From an uncultured Prevotellaceae bacterium (GTDB lineage Bacteria > Bacteroidota > Bacteroidia > Bacteroidales > Bacteroidaceae): a stretch of DNA of 64,000 bases. A program made the translations under genes and the position numbers. The notes beneath the pieces are model-generated. The model ran no database searches and was not told where the DNA came from. It saw nothing but the letters and a program-made list of their open reading frames with translations. The DNA lies in assembly GCA_902784615.1 (NCBI GenBank), contig CACZVN010000007.1:1-64000 (forward strand). Direction: 5' to 3'. Below are positions 14,957 to 24,489 of the stretch, in pieces (the stretch's first letter is position 1; the number at the start of each line of letters is the position of its first letter).

Positions 14957-17845
14957 ATGATTTGTGATTTGAAGAAGCAGACGAACAAGTCTGTTGTAAA
15001 GTTCTTACAGCGGCAGGGTCAGGCCGCTCAGATCCGCTCTTTGCACTTCAAGGGAATAGCTCCGCTATTCCAGGACAATGAGGTGTATGTCTATACTGAT
15101 GACAATGAGATCGTGCTCGTCATCATCGATACGCAATCTTTCCCCAACGGAGAACTGGCTGACGAGGAACTGTTTGAAGGGGAACATCCGCTCTATTTCA
15201 CCGAGAACAGCCACAGGCCGAGTCCTGTATGGGATATGGCTGTGACGCTCGAGTTGATCCGTCGTCGCCTGCTGCGCTTTAGCAAACATGTTCCACAATT
15301 GCATGGGGCTCTGCTCACTGGTAGCCTGATCATCAACTATGATGACATGGAAGATGTCTGGCGAGCGATGGAAGTCAGTGTGTTCCACCAGATGGAGAGC
15401 CTGAAGAAGTTGTCCTTGCCCGTCAGTGATACTGATGATCTGAAGTTCGATTTCCCTCTGTCGTTCATCAAGGAGGCGGAGTATGATGACTGGGAGATCA
15501 AGGATGTGGAAGAGAAGTTGGAAAAGCATCTGAATTCAGACACGGCGGGGGACAAACTGTACGAGATTGCCAGGAAACTGGGTAATTCTCAGGAGAAGAC
15601 TGTCGAGCCCCAACTGTTCAACTTCGACGAAGATGATTTCGATCTGGATTACGACTTTGGAGACGACTACGACACTAACGATGTTGTACATAAAGATGAC
15701 TGTCTGACTATGAGTAGATACAAGTTTGATGAAAAAGAAAATGACATGTTGAAGAAAATTTCTTCTATCAATGTGAGCTTGGCATCTGCTACGGAAGATG
15801 CGACGCCTCTCTATGCTGACTCTCAGGTGACTGTCAGTTTTACTGCCAAGGCTGGTGAGTACTTCAAACTGGATCAGTTCAAGTGCTATATTTATACACC
15901 AGAATTCTTCCCTATGTGCAACAGCGAGCAGGACGGATCCGCTGTCAACCGCATCAGGGGCAGTAGGCTGGATGTTACCATACCTTGTAGCAAGGTCTGG
16001 CTGCCAGGGAAGTATATCCTGCTAGTTGATGGTGCCCCTGATGACTCAATGGAGGGCCTGGCGTGTTACGAGATGACGCTCGACGACCGTCTGAATATGG
16101 AGGTGGGACCACAACAGATGTGCCGTCCTTGTGGCATGGAGGACACCCTCGCTACTTGTGTCGAGAACCAGATGGAGGGTTGGTCCCAGATTGCCTGCAC
16201 GCCAGGATTGGCCCCGCTGAGGCGGTTTGTTGTCAAATTCCGGCAGATACAGGTCTATAACGAGTTCCGCAGTCTGATGCATGGTGGCAAGATCGGCTTC
16301 AGCCAGAACCTGCTCATCAGCACCCGCAACAGGGATGTCGATGTAAAACTCTTGCAGAGTTTTGCAGAGGCTCTGGGCTATAGCAAATCCTTCTACTGCG
16401 TTGATTGCGCCAAACTATATGATCCGTCGCAGCCCAACCCATATAATAATGTTTCGGATGAACTCGACGGCGTTAGGGACCGCATCATCTGTCTGACTAA
16501 CATTGGTATCCTGCTCTGTGCGGGTGGAAAGGTCATTGTCAGAAAGATCATGGACCTGATGACTGATAAGTCGCGTGCCAACTCCCTCTGGATCTGCGGA
16601 ACCCGTCAGGAGAACGCTACGCTGCTGAACCTGTACCCCACATTGGATGCACTTTTCATGAAGGACAACCGTCTGGAGCAGGAACCCTACAGCGGCTTTG
16701 AACTGGTACAGGCCTTCTTCTCCCAACTGGCGGAGGAGTCACTGGAGTGCTTGCCAGAGGCGAAGGACGCCATGTCGCGTGCCATCCTTCGCGAATACCA
16801 GAAGGGTGCTCTGAGTACTTGGACGCTCGAGGATATCCGTCGCTTTGTCTGCGAAGAGATCCGTCCTCGTTATCTGGAGCACGGCCTGTCCAATATCGAG
16901 GCAGAAAGACTGCCGCTGCTGACTATAGACGACCTCTGTCTGGACAAGCTCACCAGTGGCACTTCGACCTTCGAGGAGAGTATGCGCGATCTCAACGCGA
17001 TGATCGGCCTCGACGAGATAAAGCAGGGCATCAAGACGATGGCCAACAATGCCCGCCTTTTCCTGGAGCGTCGCCGTCGTGGCCTGAAAACCAGCGACGA
17101 TATGGTCTTCCACTCCATCTTCACTGGCAATCCCGGTACAGGTAAGACCACCGTGGCCCGGATGCTGGGCAAAATCTACCACGCGCTTGGCCTGCTCTCC
17201 AAAGGTGATGTGATTGTGGCGGATCGTACCCGTCTGGTGGGCCAGTATATTGGCCAGACGGAAGACAATATGAAGGTGGTGCTCGAGGAGGCGCGGGGCA
17301 ATGTGCTCTTCATCGATGAGGCCTACACACTCTATACGGGTGCTGACGACAAGAAGGACTACGGCATGCGGGTGATTGAGGCGCTGCTCACCGTGCTCTC
17401 ACAGCCTAATCCTGATATGCTTGTGGTCTTTGCGGGCTACCCCAAGGAGATGGATGCCCTGCTTTCCACGAACCCTGGACTCTCCTCCCGCTTCGCCTAC
17501 AGATATCTGTTCAAGGACTATACGTGTGAGCAACTCATGCTGATAGCCATACGGCTCTTCGAGCGCGACGAGTATATCCTGACGGACGAGGCTGAAGCAG
17601 AACTGAGAAACGACATCTCGCAGGTGCTCCAGCAGAAGCAGCCCAACTTCGGCAATGCCCGTTGGATTGAGCAGTTCGTAAAGAATGGCATCATCCCCGC
17701 GATGGCTGATCGTGTGTTCTCTACAGGTTGCGATGACTTCCAGACCATCGAGGCTGTTGATATCCAGAAGGCATTCGAGAAATTCTGTCCCAAGGCATTA
17801 GAAACGAAGTCTGTCCACCGCAGGGTGGTAGGCTTCAACGCCTAG
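14957..17845 (+). CDS. Large CbxX/CfxQ-type AAA+ ATPase
   Basis: A 962-aa multidomain protein. The C-terminal AAA+ domain has Walker A GNPGTGKTT (about residues 724-732), Walker B VLFIDEAY (about 782-789), and the pore-loop and arginine-finger regions GQYIGQTE and NPGLSSRF, typical of the CbxX/CfxQ/SpoVK group of remodelling ATPases. Around residues 430-620 is a region with AAA-like order but no Walker A, probably a degenerate first ATPase. Residues 280-380 look like a beta-sandwich, and residues 220-250 are very acidic. Chaperone-like remodelling of an unknown client is the inferred role. It has a long structured leader and a strong Shine-Dalgarno site. Confidence 0.8.
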   Translation: MICDLKKQTNKSVVKFLQRQGQAAQIRSLHFKGIAPLFQDNEVYVYTDDNEIVLVIIDTQSFPNGELADEELFEGEHPLYFTENSHRPSPVWDMAVTLELIRRRLLRFSKHVPQLHGALLTGSLIINYDDMEDVWRAMEVSVFHQMESLKKLSLPVSDTDDLKFDFPLSFIKEAEYDDWEIKDVEEKLEKHLNSDTAGDKLYEIARKLGNSQEKTVEPQLFNFDEDDFDLDYDFGDDYDTNDVVHKDDCLTMSRYKFDEKENDMLKKISSINVSLASATEDATPLYADSQVTVSFTAKAGEYFKLDQFKCYIYTPEFFPMCNSEQDGSAVNRIRGSRLDVTIPCSKVWLPGKYILLVDGAPDDSMEGLACYEMTLDDRLNMEVGPQQMCRPCGMEDTLATCVENQMEGWSQIACTPGLAPLRRFVVKFRQIQVYNEFRSLMHGGKIGFSQNLLISTRNRDVDVKLLQSFAEALGYSKSFYCVDCAKLYDPSQPNPYNNVSDELDGVRDRIICLTNIGILLCAGGKVIVRKIMDLMTDKSRANSLWICGTRQENATLLNLYPTLDALFMKDNRLEQEPYSGFELVQAFFSQLAEESLECLPEAKDAMSRAILREYQKGALSTWTLEDIRRFVCEEIRPRYLEHGLSNIEAERLPLLTIDDLCLDKLTSGTSTFEESMRDLNAMIGLDEIKQGIKTMANNARLFLERRRRGLKTSDDMVFHSIFTGNPGTGKTTVARMLGKIYHALGLLSKGDVIVADRTRLVGQYIGQTEDNMKVVLEEARGNVLFIDEAYTLYTGADDKKDYGMRVIEALLTVLSQPNPDMLVVFAGYPKEMDALLSTNPGLSSRFAYRYLFKDYTCEQLMLIAIRLFERDEYILTDEAEAELRNDISQVLQQKQPNFGNARWIEQFVKNGIIPAMADRVFSTGCDDFQTIEAVDIQKAFEKFCPKALETKSVHRRVVGFNA

Positions 17846-17863
17846 GGCTGGTAATTGATAGTA

Positions 17864-18044
17864 ATGGAAGATAATCTATATGAGTATGATTTCCCTTTCT
17901 ATGGTGATATGCATCTTTTCGATGCGTCCCTTGAGCGTCACATTTTATAGATATGTCATAGCCCATCAGATAAAGACCGCCAAGTTGGCCTACGAATTCA
18001 TGGAGGAGGATGAAGACGACGGCTATCCCTGGAATCTGTATTGA
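17864..18044 (+). pseudogene. Small acidic protein gene broken by a one-base shift
   Basis: From the ATG at 17864 the frame reads MEDNLYEYDFPFYGDMHLFD and ends at a stop at 17948-17950. The adjacent frame then continues in the same style (RYVIAHQIKTAKLAYEF, MEEDEDDGYPWNLY) to a stop at 18042-18044. A one-base change in the TTTT run at 17943-17946 would join them into an acidic, aromatic-rich protein of about 60 aa. Alternatively, an intact 54-aa ORF runs from 17880 in the second frame, but its N-terminus looks less protein-like. It follows the AAA+ gene by 18 bases and may be its partner. A sequencing error is also possible. Confidence 0.4.
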
Positions 18045-18081
18045 TTCCGTCCTGGCGCCTAAGATGATGGTTGTATATAAG

Positions 18082-18128
18082 GCCCTTATTTGGAACTAAA
18101 AAGTTGGTATCCAAAGAAGGGCTTTTTT
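18082..18128 (+). terminator. Terminator after AAA+ unit
   Basis: GCCCTTATTTGGA (18082-18094) pairs with TCCAAAGAAGGGC (18110-18122) with one mismatch and is followed by TTTTTT. It ends the AAA+ transcript. A -7 box CTATCTTTGC at about 18154 then starts the next gene. Confidence 0.88.
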
Positions 18129-18223
18129 AATGACCAACTTATGCCTTTTTTACCTATCTTTGCACCAGAAATTCTAAGAGTGTTATTTCATTTATTGTTC
18201 CACCTTTTAATCTCATTTATGTT

Positions 18224-19075
18224 ATGAAGCAGATGATGATTAAGGCTTTCGCAGCCGCCCTTTTTATGTTAGTCGTTGTTGTATTGACCCTTTGCCTGTC
18301 TTCTTGTGATTCTTCTAAGTATATCAACAAAGAAGAAAAGAGCGAGATCGCTGAGCAGTCAGTCATGAGACTGGATCTTTCTACTACCCAAGGGTCTGTG
18401 TATTCTGGTTATCGTGGTTTACTCTCTGTCTATTCGTCAGGCGAACGCATAGAGAGGATGCTCTTGACTGGTGATAATGGCTACCAGATGACAACGGATT
18501 ATACTTACTCTTCTGATGGTATCAGTATGACCATAGATCAGAGAGATAACGGTAGTAATCCCTCGTCTTATCAAACGGTTGTCCAGTTTGATAAAGATGG
18601 TCTTCCCTCTTCGTATATCTGTACGGATATCTTATCTGGTCAAGTGGCTAGTATGGGAAATATTGACTTTAGTTTCCGGATCTCAGGTGAGTTGAGTCAG
18701 ATTCATATTCAAAGAGGACATAGGGAGGTATTCTTAGAATATGTTTACGTCGATTCAGAGTTTACTGACGCTTTGCGCTGGGCAAGTTTCTGGCCTGATG
18801 CCATGATCAATACCTTCTGTGATTGTAATGGTCTTGGAGAGTATGTCGCCCTGCTTGGGATGAACCACTCTCTTGGCAAGAGGGTTCAGCAGATCAATGT
18901 AACTGAGATCTTCGAAGATGAGCGTTATTTGGGCGAAGTATTGGTATCTGTTGAAGCAGAGAATCGCATTCGAATCGAGAGTTGGAAGGTCGGTACTGAT
19001 TATACTTATGGCAGTGCCCATTCTTGGATAGACAAGAATTTGGATGCCGCGAAGTGGTATGCCGTTGTCGAGTGA
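18224..19075 (+). CDS. Lipoprotein of unknown function
   Basis: A 283-aa protein with a lipoprotein signal peptide; the lipobox is CLSSC with Cys28. The mature part has regular short beta-strand patterns (for example YQMTTDYTYSSDGISMTID) reminiscent of DUF4595-like Prevotella lipoproteins, but I cannot assign a family with confidence. It is probably anchored in the outer or inner membrane facing the periplasm. It has its own promoter and a GC-rich stem-loop after it (19086-19138), so it is probably a single-gene unit. Composition is intermediate between the G+C-richer genes to the left and the A+T-rich block to the right. Confidence 0.75.
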   Translation: MKQMMIKAFAAALFMLVVVVLTLCLSSCDSSKYINKEEKSEIAEQSVMRLDLSTTQGSVYSGYRGLLSVYSSGERIERMLLTGDNGYQMTTDYTYSSDGISMTIDQRDNGSNPSSYQTVVQFDKDGLPSSYICTDILSGQVASMGNIDFSFRISGELSQIHIQRGHREVFLEYVYVDSEFTDALRWASFWPDAMINTFCDCNGLGEYVALLGMNHSLGKRVQQINVTEIFEDERYLGEVLVSVEAENRIRIESWKVGTDYTYGSAHSWIDKNLDAAKWYAVVE

Positions 19076-19085
19076 TGGTATTTAA

Positions 19086-19138
19086 GAGGGGGCACGCTTG
19101 TGATAGATTGGTGCCACGGGTTGACAAAGTGCCCCCTC
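19086..19138 (+). terminator. GC-rich stem-loop after lipoprotein gene
   Basis: GAGGGGGCAC (19086-19095) pairs perfectly with GTGCCCCCTC (19129-19138). The following bases are only weakly T-rich, so it may be an RNA end structure and not a classic terminator. Confidence 0.6.
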
Positions 19139-19229
19139 ATTCCCCTTCTTATTAGTTAAATAATGTATTTCGTTTTGTAATTCTAACATTTCTCGGTATT
19201 TTTGTAAGCAAATCAAATATAACAATTGT

Positions 19230-22200
19230 ATGGCAACAACTGAAAACATTAATCCAATAATAGTTAACTATCAAAATATTCAGGGGAAGTATAGTTTTTC
19301 GGAATTCCTGACTAGTGCCAACATTAATGGGGGTACTTATGAGTGTATTAGTAAACTTCTTGCGCGCCTTAAGGAATCTAAGACTGTTGTACTGTCTGAA
19401 AACGAAATCAAAAGCCTCAATACTGTTAGGGATAATAACAAGAGTAAGACAAATCTGGAATGTAGTGCTCCTATTGTCCCGAATATGAAGATATCTGAAC
19501 TAGAAACAATTTTTGGGGAATATTGGAAAGTTCAGGATGGCAATGCCATCTGGGCAAAGAAAAATGATAAGGTCAACTATTTCTGGAATGACAACAATAA
19601 GAGGCAAGTAGATGAATATAAATTGATGTCATATCATTTGGGGCGTAATACTTACCTGTCGTTTAAGCCCAGAGATCTAAAACCAGAAGATGAGGTGGAG
19701 GCCATCAGAGGCTTTTTCAAACTATTTGATGAGATAGATGATGATTTGAATCGTGACGGGGTTATAGATGTTATCTCCAATTTTCATTCTGTTATATCTG
19801 CTGAAGGCCAGTTCTCTACAACAACAGTAGAGTCTTTAATCACTAACGAGGCAATACCACGGCTTATTGCAAGGCATTTTGTCTCTCAGGTTCCGGAGGA
19901 TTTCTTTAAAGATAAAAGTGCGATAAAAAAATACTCAGAGGTCAATTATACTTACAAGGAGATATTAAGTAAATCCCAGCAAGAAAACGATTCCTACGCC
20001 GACGTCGACAAGATTCTTGACGCTCTCCTTCAGGAAGAAGGCGAAAAAGCAGTTCATCATTGGGACAATTTAGGGAATTTCTTGACAATCATCCGTTTGT
20101 TACGTAATGGTAAAATTCATTCTTGGTTGAAGATGCTCAAAGAAGGTGAACAATATGCTGTTGCCTGTTTTGTTTTGCATACTTTTGTAGGCACATATCT
20201 CGCTATCAGGAACAATTTGTTGGAGCGTAAGGTGTTGGAAAAAACTCTGGATAATAAGAAGAGGCTTACCATCTATTACAATAATGACTTACACAAAGAC
20301 ATATCTGAGAAGGAAAAGACAGATACCCTTAAGACTATCCCCAAGCCCAAATTGTATTGTTTAAAAGAGGAGATACCTATAGAAGAACCTGGGGGCCGTA
20401 TAGTATATCAGATTGAGCGTAAAAATATGGATGGAGATGAAAATACGTATGAGTTCCATTGTGGCAATGTGGTGAGGGAGGTTCCCAAAGATATATTATG
20501 GCAATCTGCTGCTTCTGAACCTGTTATAATATGGAATGGAATTAAGCCCCATTTCTTTCCCGACCTTTCAACGGTTTATGCCGAGTTGAAACCCTATATA
20601 GAACAAGCACATGAGGCTGCGATAAGTCGTAATGCGAAGGCAACAGAAATATTAAACGAAACTATAACAGAGTTAAATGGTATCGTCAATGCTCTAAGAG
20701 GGAAACTTGATGAGAACTCAAGTGTTATTAAGGAACTAGAGAACGATATCAAGAACTTGACAAAGGTTAATGAGGATATTAAATGTGAATTGGAAAAAAT
20801 CCAAGTCAAACAGGATGAACAGATTAACCTTCAAAAAGGAACCAATATCGAGTTAAAAAAACACACGGAGATTTTGGATGATATGAATCGACGTGATGAG
20901 GAGAGAGAGGAGAGAGAGAAAGCGAAAGAAAGGCGAGAGGCAGAAGAAGATGCTAAGAAAAGGGCTGAAAAAGAAAGACTTTTTTTTAGATTTTTGCGGT
21001 ATGCCATAAGTTCTATATCGTTACTCCTTTGTTTGATGTGGCTATTGTACAATATCTTTGGCACGGATCATAATCTTGTGTATTTAGAGAATAATTGGTC
21101 TTTTTTCACATTCTTGTTGTTACCTATTCTTGCAGGGATGGGACTGTTGTGGGTTCATCGTCACTATTCCAAGTATTCCGACAAAAGGCAGAAAAGGCTA
21201 GATATCACATTGGTGGTTTTTTCTATTTTGTTTGCCATTGGGGCCTTCCTTCCAAACAAAGGTGCAGAAAGATTTATTTCCGATTATGATTTTACACAGT
21301 ATGATTCTGTCAATAATCAGAAGGTGGTGGCATATTTAGAGCGTTATGTGACCACCCACAAGGATGCTGATGAGGTAGCAAGGATACGACTGGCTGATTA
21401 TTATATGATTATAAATGACGGGCCAAATGCACTGAGGATTACTGAACCCATGAAGAATGTAACACGCTATAAAGAGGGGTGTGCATCTGCTGCGGAAGCG
21501 TTATATCTCTTCCAGAAGTCACGTTCGGTTATTTGGCGAATTATTGAAAACTACAAAAAGATATACCATGACACGCCACCAGTTCCCCTTCAATATCTGG
21601 AAGGTATTATGCTGTTCAAGGGTGAAGGCAATATATCGAAGATAAAAGAAGGGTTTGGTATTTTGAAACGTTTGGCCGATTCTGGCTATGCCAGAGCCCA
21701 ATATGATGTGGGCTATTACCTTTGCAATATCAGAGTTAACAAACAGAATAGATTTGCACTAATAGACATCACTGCCAATAGTAACTTCCCCGACATCTCT
21801 GTAGGTGGTAACTTAGTTGAAGCAGCAGATTATTTGCGCCAGGCGGCTACCCATTTGCCAGAAGCGGCTGTTGAATTGGGAAGCCTATATGCAGACCTAA
21901 CGGTGGAAGATAGTGCAATGAAGTATTTGGATAGGGTAACAGATGGTTTCTATAAGCATACCCCCGATTCGTTACTTAGTGAAGCATTTTATCAAAAAGC
22001 CTTATTCTATTTTACAACTATCGGAAATGACTCGTTGGCATATGCTGCTCTTGACGAGGCTGTTAATAGAAAATATCTTAAGGCTACATTATATGACGCA
22101 TTTTTGAAAGAAGATCCAAATAGAAGTATTGACATTTATAACGAGGTTCCTAATGGCCAAAATATACAAGGATATAGTTGCTATATTCCTCCTGTTGTAT

Positions 22201-23390
22201 ATGATTACTTATCTCTAGGCAAGGATTCATTAGCATATAAGAACTTGGTTGCATCTAGGCCGCATGGTAGGTTCAATATGGATTTTGTAAAGGGAATGAA
22301 GTTCTTTATGAGATCTGAGATTAGCCGGAAGGCTCATTTAAACCAGCAGGTTGTTGCAGATTCAACCTTGGCCTTGGATTATATGAAGCGTTCTGCTTAT
22401 GGAGAAAACGGTTGTCTTTATGCAAAGATGATTTGCACTTATTATAATGCGAAATCTGATCTCCGACTTGGGAAATATCCTGTTGGTTTAATCAAAGAAC
22501 TTCATGAAATTGCTGAGGAGATCCCCTTCGCTTACATTCTCGAAGGTTATTTACGTGCATCTAATAATAATGATTCTGATTATAAACTGATTGAAGAGGC
22601 TTCCATAAGGGCAATGGGAGAAAAGCACCCTGCAGGTGCTTATCTTCTGACATTTATGCCAGAAGGATATGTGGAACAAATCCAAAAACTCGTAGATGGC
22701 ACTAACATTAACAAAGATAAAGAAGAACTGAGTAAAAAAAGTATTATGATGCAGGCTGGACTCCGTCAGACGAATCGTGCCTTAAAACCCTACCTGCTCT
22801 ATAGCGTCTATTGTTTGGATAGAGAATGCGATGCCAAAGTGCGCAATCTCAATTTCGTTGATGATAAATATAAGTATTACAACATCACAAAGATGCATTT
22901 CTGGGCAGATGTTGCCATAGCCAACCATGCATATTATTTAGAAACCCAGTTGCTACCTCTTGCCCATCATTACAAAGATGAGGCATATAGCAGGAAATTG
23001 ATAGAGGCTTCATTAATAGATTTTCCTGGTGTATCCCGTGATACTCTAAAAGAATCGCATACCATCGCATTTGGCGGATACTCTTGGGAAACGCAAAGTT
23101 TCCAGGTACTTGCCTCTTTTATTAAGGCTATGCCAGAAGAATATGTAAAGTCACTTGCACAAAAATATGAAAGTGATAAAGTCCGGAAGATATTCTTCTC
23201 AGTTGACTTTGCGAAAAAAGATGTGTCTCCAATGGCTGCACCGGAGTTATATAAAGTTAATTTGCCACTTTTAGGGCAAATCTCATTTATGGGCTTAGAT
23301 ACTGAGGATACAGGATTTCATCTACTCAACGAGTTCAGTGATATTGGCAAAAGTGTGTGGAAGTTGGATTTACATCTTGAGTATAAATAA
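19230..23390 (+). CDS. Large membrane protein: HEPN-like motif, coiled coil, 3 TM, Sel1-like repeats
   Basis: A 1386-aa protein I do not recognise as a family. Residues 1-460 are a soluble N-terminus of unknown fold; within it a helical segment carries RNGKIH (Arg292 to His297), which fits the RX4H motif of HEPN ribonucleases, though this alone is weak evidence. Residues about 470-585 form a charged coiled coil. Three membrane helices follow (about 588-610, 622-645, 658-678), with basic residues before the first and between the second and third. This places the N-terminus in the cytosol and the C-terminus in the periplasm. The C-terminal 680 residues contain Sel1/TPR-like helix pairs (GYARAQYDVGYYL, LPEAAVELGSLYADL). 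It is first in an operon with two aspartic proteases. Confidence 0.7.
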   Translation: MATTENINPIIVNYQNIQGKYSFSEFLTSANINGGTYECISKLLARLKESKTVVLSENEIKSLNTVRDNNKSKTNLECSAPIVPNMKISELETIFGEYWKVQDGNAIWAKKNDKVNYFWNDNNKRQVDEYKLMSYHLGRNTYLSFKPRDLKPEDEVEAIRGFFKLFDEIDDDLNRDGVIDVISNFHSVISAEGQFSTTTVESLITNEAIPRLIARHFVSQVPEDFFKDKSAIKKYSEVNYTYKEILSKSQQENDSYADVDKILDALLQEEGEKAVHHWDNLGNFLTIIRLLRNGKIHSWLKMLKEGEQYAVACFVLHTFVGTYLAIRNNLLERKVLEKTLDNKKRLTIYYNNDLHKDISEKEKTDTLKTIPKPKLYCLKEEIPIEEPGGRIVYQIERKNMDGDENTYEFHCGNVVREVPKDILWQSAASEPVIIWNGIKPHFFPDLSTVYAELKPYIEQAHEAAISRNAKATEILNETITELNGIVNALRGKLDENSSVIKELENDIKNLTKVNEDIKCELEKIQVKQDEQINLQKGTNIELKKHTEILDDMNRRDEEREEREKAKERREAEEDAKKRAEKERLFFRFLRYAISSISLLLCLMWLLYNIFGTDHNLVYLENNWSFFTFLLLPILAGMGLLWVHRHYSKYSDKRQKRLDITLVVFSILFAIGAFLPNKGAERFISDYDFTQYDSVNNQKVVAYLERYVTTHKDADEVARIRLADYYMIINDGPNALRITEPMKNVTRYKEGCASAAEALYLFQKSRSVIWRIIENYKKIYHDTPPVPLQYLEGIMLFKGEGNISKIKEGFGILKRLADSGYARAQYDVGYYLCNIRVNKQNRFALIDITANSNFPDISVGGNLVEAADYLRQAATHLPEAAVELGSLYADLTVEDSAMKYLDRVTDGFYKHTPDSLLSEAFYQKALFYFTTIGNDSLAYAALDEAVNRKYLKATLYDAFLKEDPNRSIDIYNEVPNGQNIQGYSCYIPPVVYDYLSLGKDSLAYKNLVASRPHGRFNMDFVKGMKFFMRSEISRKAHLNQQVVADSTLALDYMKRSAYGENGCLYAKMICTYYNAKSDLRLGKYPVGLIKELHEIAEEIPFAYILEGYLRASNNNDSDYKLIEEASIRAMGEKHPAGAYLLTFMPEGYVEQIQKLVDGTNINKDKEELSKKSIMMQAGLRQTNRALKPYLLYSVYCLDRECDAKVRNLNFVDDKYKYYNITKMHFWADVAIANHAYYLETQLLPLAHHYKDEAYSRKLIEASLIDFPGVSRDTLKESHTIAFGGYSWETQSFQVLASFIKAMPEEYVKSLAQKYESDKVRKIFFSVDFAKKDVSPMAAPELYKVNLPLLGQISFMGLDTEDTGFHLLNEFSDIGKSVWKLDLHLEYK

Positions 23391-23427
23391 GCGACATAGA
23401 ATAAGATGGGTAAACTTGGATCTTAAT

Positions 23428-24489
23428 ATGAGTAAGAAGAATAAGAAATCAAAATCTATGGCTGTACAGCCGAAGGCGAAAAGTAAGATTTTGCGGAAGG
23501 CACTGAAATACATCATTGGTGTAGCAGTACTCCTGGCAATATTTGGCACCATATATTGGGCTGTTATTATGTTTGTCTTGACCCAGACGGATGATGCCAG
23601 CAATGACAGGAATATCGTCGCATATAATGTCTTAGGAATAAATAAGATTGATATGGTATGCCCCGACGGAAACAACCCCGATGGGACCTATGCTCAATTT
23701 GCCTTCGATACGGGTGCTGGTAATCTTATTACAAGGAGTACTTTGGATGAACTACGTAAAAGAGGCTATCATGTCACAGAATTCTTTTGGCCTATCTTTG
23801 GAAATTCGGCATCGAATGGAAGCCATTTCTTTCCAATGGCATGCTTTGTTGACTTCCCTTACAAAGCGAGGAGTGTGGATATTAAATCGAAAGGAAAGAC
23901 AAAGACTATTACTACACAGGAGACAACCATTCGACGGGTATACTTCCAAATTGGTTCAGACAATTTGTTGGGGCGTGATTTTATGAATCATTTCTATTCA
24001 GAATTCACAGGAGACAGGGAGGTCCTGCTATTGCATCATAGCATGCCAGAAGGATATAACACTAAAGTGGATCTGATTATTCGCAACTATTATCAAGGGA
24101 GTTTTTATAGCGGAAATGGTCGTCCATATTGGAAACTTCCGTTAAACGGAGTGATGCATGAGTTTTACATTGACACAGGCCGTTCTGCAATCATAGATAG
24201 TCTATGTATGGGGATGTTTGCTCCATATAGTGAATATAATGGGAATCAACCTGCTAAAGAGTTTCATGGAACTGACATTGGTGGATCTTTAAAATCTAGT
24301 TATTGTAATTGGGATTCTTGTATATTTAGCGTGGGTGAGCAAAGGATATACGCAGATGTGTTGTACGAGCAGGGCTCCCCAAGATCACCTTATGCTGTAA
24401 ATCCGCTTTATGTGCACACAGAAGATGGCGAATTATTCGATATCCTATTTGATTTCTCACATCATGCTTTGTATTTGAAAAATGAGTAA
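23428..24489 (+). CDS. Membrane-anchored bilobed aspartic protease-like protein A
   Basis: A 353-aa protein with a short, very basic cytosolic tail, one membrane helix (about residues 29-52) and a periplasmic domain. It carries two aspartic protease active-site motifs, DTGAG (Asp94) and DTGRS (Asp249), each preceded by a hydrophobic strand, so one chain appears to supply both lobes as in pepsin; bacterial retropepsin-like proteins often have just one motif. Family knowledge would place it in clan AA. The start at 23428 is chosen over the upstream frame because it matches the start of the next gene. It lies 37 bases after the large membrane protein gene and overlaps its paralogue by 8 bases. 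Confidence 0.75.
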   Translation: MSKKNKKSKSMAVQPKAKSKILRKALKYIIGVAVLLAIFGTIYWAVIMFVLTQTDDASNDRNIVAYNVLGINKIDMVCPDGNNPDGTYAQFAFDTGAGNLITRSTLDELRKRGYHVTEFFWPIFGNSASNGSHFFPMACFVDFPYKARSVDIKSKGKTKTITTQETTIRRVYFQIGSDNLLGRDFMNHFYSEFTGDREVLLLHHSMPEGYNTKVDLIIRNYYQGSFYSGNGRPYWKLPLNGVMHEFYIDTGRSAIIDSLCMGMFAPYSEYNGNQPAKEFHGTDIGGSLKSSYCNWDSCIFSVGEQRIYADVLYEQGSPRSPYAVNPLYVHTEDGELFDILFDFSHHALYLKNE

